DNA of 7,847 nucleotides, taken from positions 1 to 7,847 of the forward strand of contig JBHJOF010000293.1 in NCBI GenBank assembly GCA_050330055.1, in the 5' to 3' direction. The stretch is from JBHJOF01 sp050330055 (lineage in GTDB: Bacteria > Pseudomonadota > Alphaproteobacteria > Kiloniellales > JAKSDN01). Below the pieces are notes generated by a model. The model saw nothing but the letters and a program-made list of their open reading frames with translations, was not told where the DNA came from and made no database searches. Of the stretch, positions 7,633 through 7,847 are shown piece by piece (position 1 is the stretch's first letter; the number at the start of each line of letters is the position of its first letter). A program made the translations under genes and the position numbers.

Positions 7633-7652
7633 CCACGGCTGTCCAGTTTAAT
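7633..7652 (+). repeat. Degenerate direct repeat, copy 1 (partner at 7752-7771)
   Basis: The 20 bases beginning CCACGGCTGTCC and ending GTTTAAT match 7752-7771 at 18 of 20 positions, 119 bases apart in the same orientation. Read on the minus strand, similarity continues weakly beyond the repeat toward an ATG at a near-equal distance in both copies (7619 and 7738). Confidence 0.6.
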
Positions 7653-7751
7653 GGCCTGCCGAGTGCTGTTTCGGCGTAGGTTCCAGCCTGTTGCGCACTG
7701 TTCGAGGGTTCTTCGACACCGAATCGCCCCCACCGTCATGGTCGGCGAAGG

Positions 7752-7771
7752 CCACTGCTGTCCGGTTTAAT
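7752..7771 (+). repeat. Degenerate direct repeat, copy 2 (partner at 7633-7652)
   Basis: This copy begins CCACTGCTGTCC and ends GTTTAAT, differing from copy 1 at two bases. Its first eight bases (CCACTGCT) are also inversely repeated downstream at 7811-7818. Insertion-sequence ends or a duplicated promoter element are possible, but no transposase remnant is visible. Confidence 0.6.
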
Positions 7772-7799
7772 CACTGGCGATCTGCTATAGGGCCTTGTT

Positions 7800-7818
7800 G
7801 CAGTGGGCAAAGCAGTGG
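7800..7818 (+). repeat. Twofold GCAGTGG repeat, inverted relative to 7752-7758
   Basis: GCAGTGG occurs at 7800-7806 and again at 7812-7818, twelve bases apart. Both are the inverse complement of CCACTGC at 7752-7758, and the second extends to eight pairs. About one helical turn separates the two direct copies, a spacing seen in operators, but nothing else supports a regulator site. Confidence 0.4.
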
Positions 7819-7847
7819 TTACGGAGTGGCGGAGACTTGCTTTTCCA

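Larger units (their letters stand above)
7518..7847. other. Region without a convincing gene at the right edge
   Basis: Beyond the preferred DUF192 start there is no frame with a recognisable product. The minus-strand frame stays open to 7739 but its codons lose the strong third-position GC bias, suggesting untranslated leader. It contains the repeats listed separately and CTATAG at 7785-7790, a possible -10 element on the plus strand without a good -35. The last 60 bases could be the leader of a gene outside the window. No tRNA fold was recognised. Confidence 0.5.

Noticed and set aside
7420..7770. Plus-strand open frame of 116 codons at the right edge
   Set aside because: It is antisense to the DUF192 gene start, crosses the repeats, and has no domain or ribosome binding support.
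7820..7847. Possible tRNA 5' end near GGAGTGGCGGAGAC
   Set aside because: The D-arm pattern does not fit any tRNA I can fold, and the sequence ends before it could be tested.
1..7847. CRISPR array, toxin-antitoxin or defence locus
   Set aside because: No regularly spaced repeats, nuclease or paired small toxin-like genes were found; the content is envelope biogenesis plus small exported proteins.

Overview
The window is GC-rich throughout. Gene content and protein style suggest an alphaproteobacterium, possibly of the Rhodospirillales or a relative. This is inferred from the tamA-tamB pair, a small secreted two-cysteine protein of a type I associate with alphaproteobacteria, and GC-biased codon use. 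No rRNA or other taxonomic marker is present, so the placement is tentative.

Left part (1-5790): the 3' part of tamA, an Omp85-family outer-membrane protein, is followed after one base by a complete tamB, a very large inner-membrane-anchored AsmA-like protein. The two make the translocation and assembly module (TAM), which spans the periplasm. It is implicated in inserting some outer-membrane proteins and, for the TamB/AsmA-like family, in moving phospholipid to the outer membrane. A class I metal- and SAM-dependent O-methyltransferase (5865-6527) follows on the same strand after 74 bases, with its own strong ribosome binding site. It may be co-transcribed with tam, although no functional link is evident.

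Middle (6528-6998): a 165-base intergenic region holds an AT-rich island with TTAA motifs, one resembling a CtrA site, and a leader with competing inverted repeats. It precedes a gene for a small exported protein of unknown function with two cysteines.

Right part (6999-7847): the small gene converges on a minus-strand gene for an exported DUF192 protein. A 10-bp stem covers the junction. The last 330 bases have no convincing gene. They contain a degenerate 20-base direct repeat 119 bases apart and CCACTGC/GCAGTGG repeats, possibly remnants of a mobile element or a control region for genes beyond the edge.

Overall this is mostly ordinary envelope-biogenesis core genome. The least explained parts are the 6528-6692 leader and the right-hand repeats. 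I found no defence system, CRISPR array, tRNA or intact insertion sequence.
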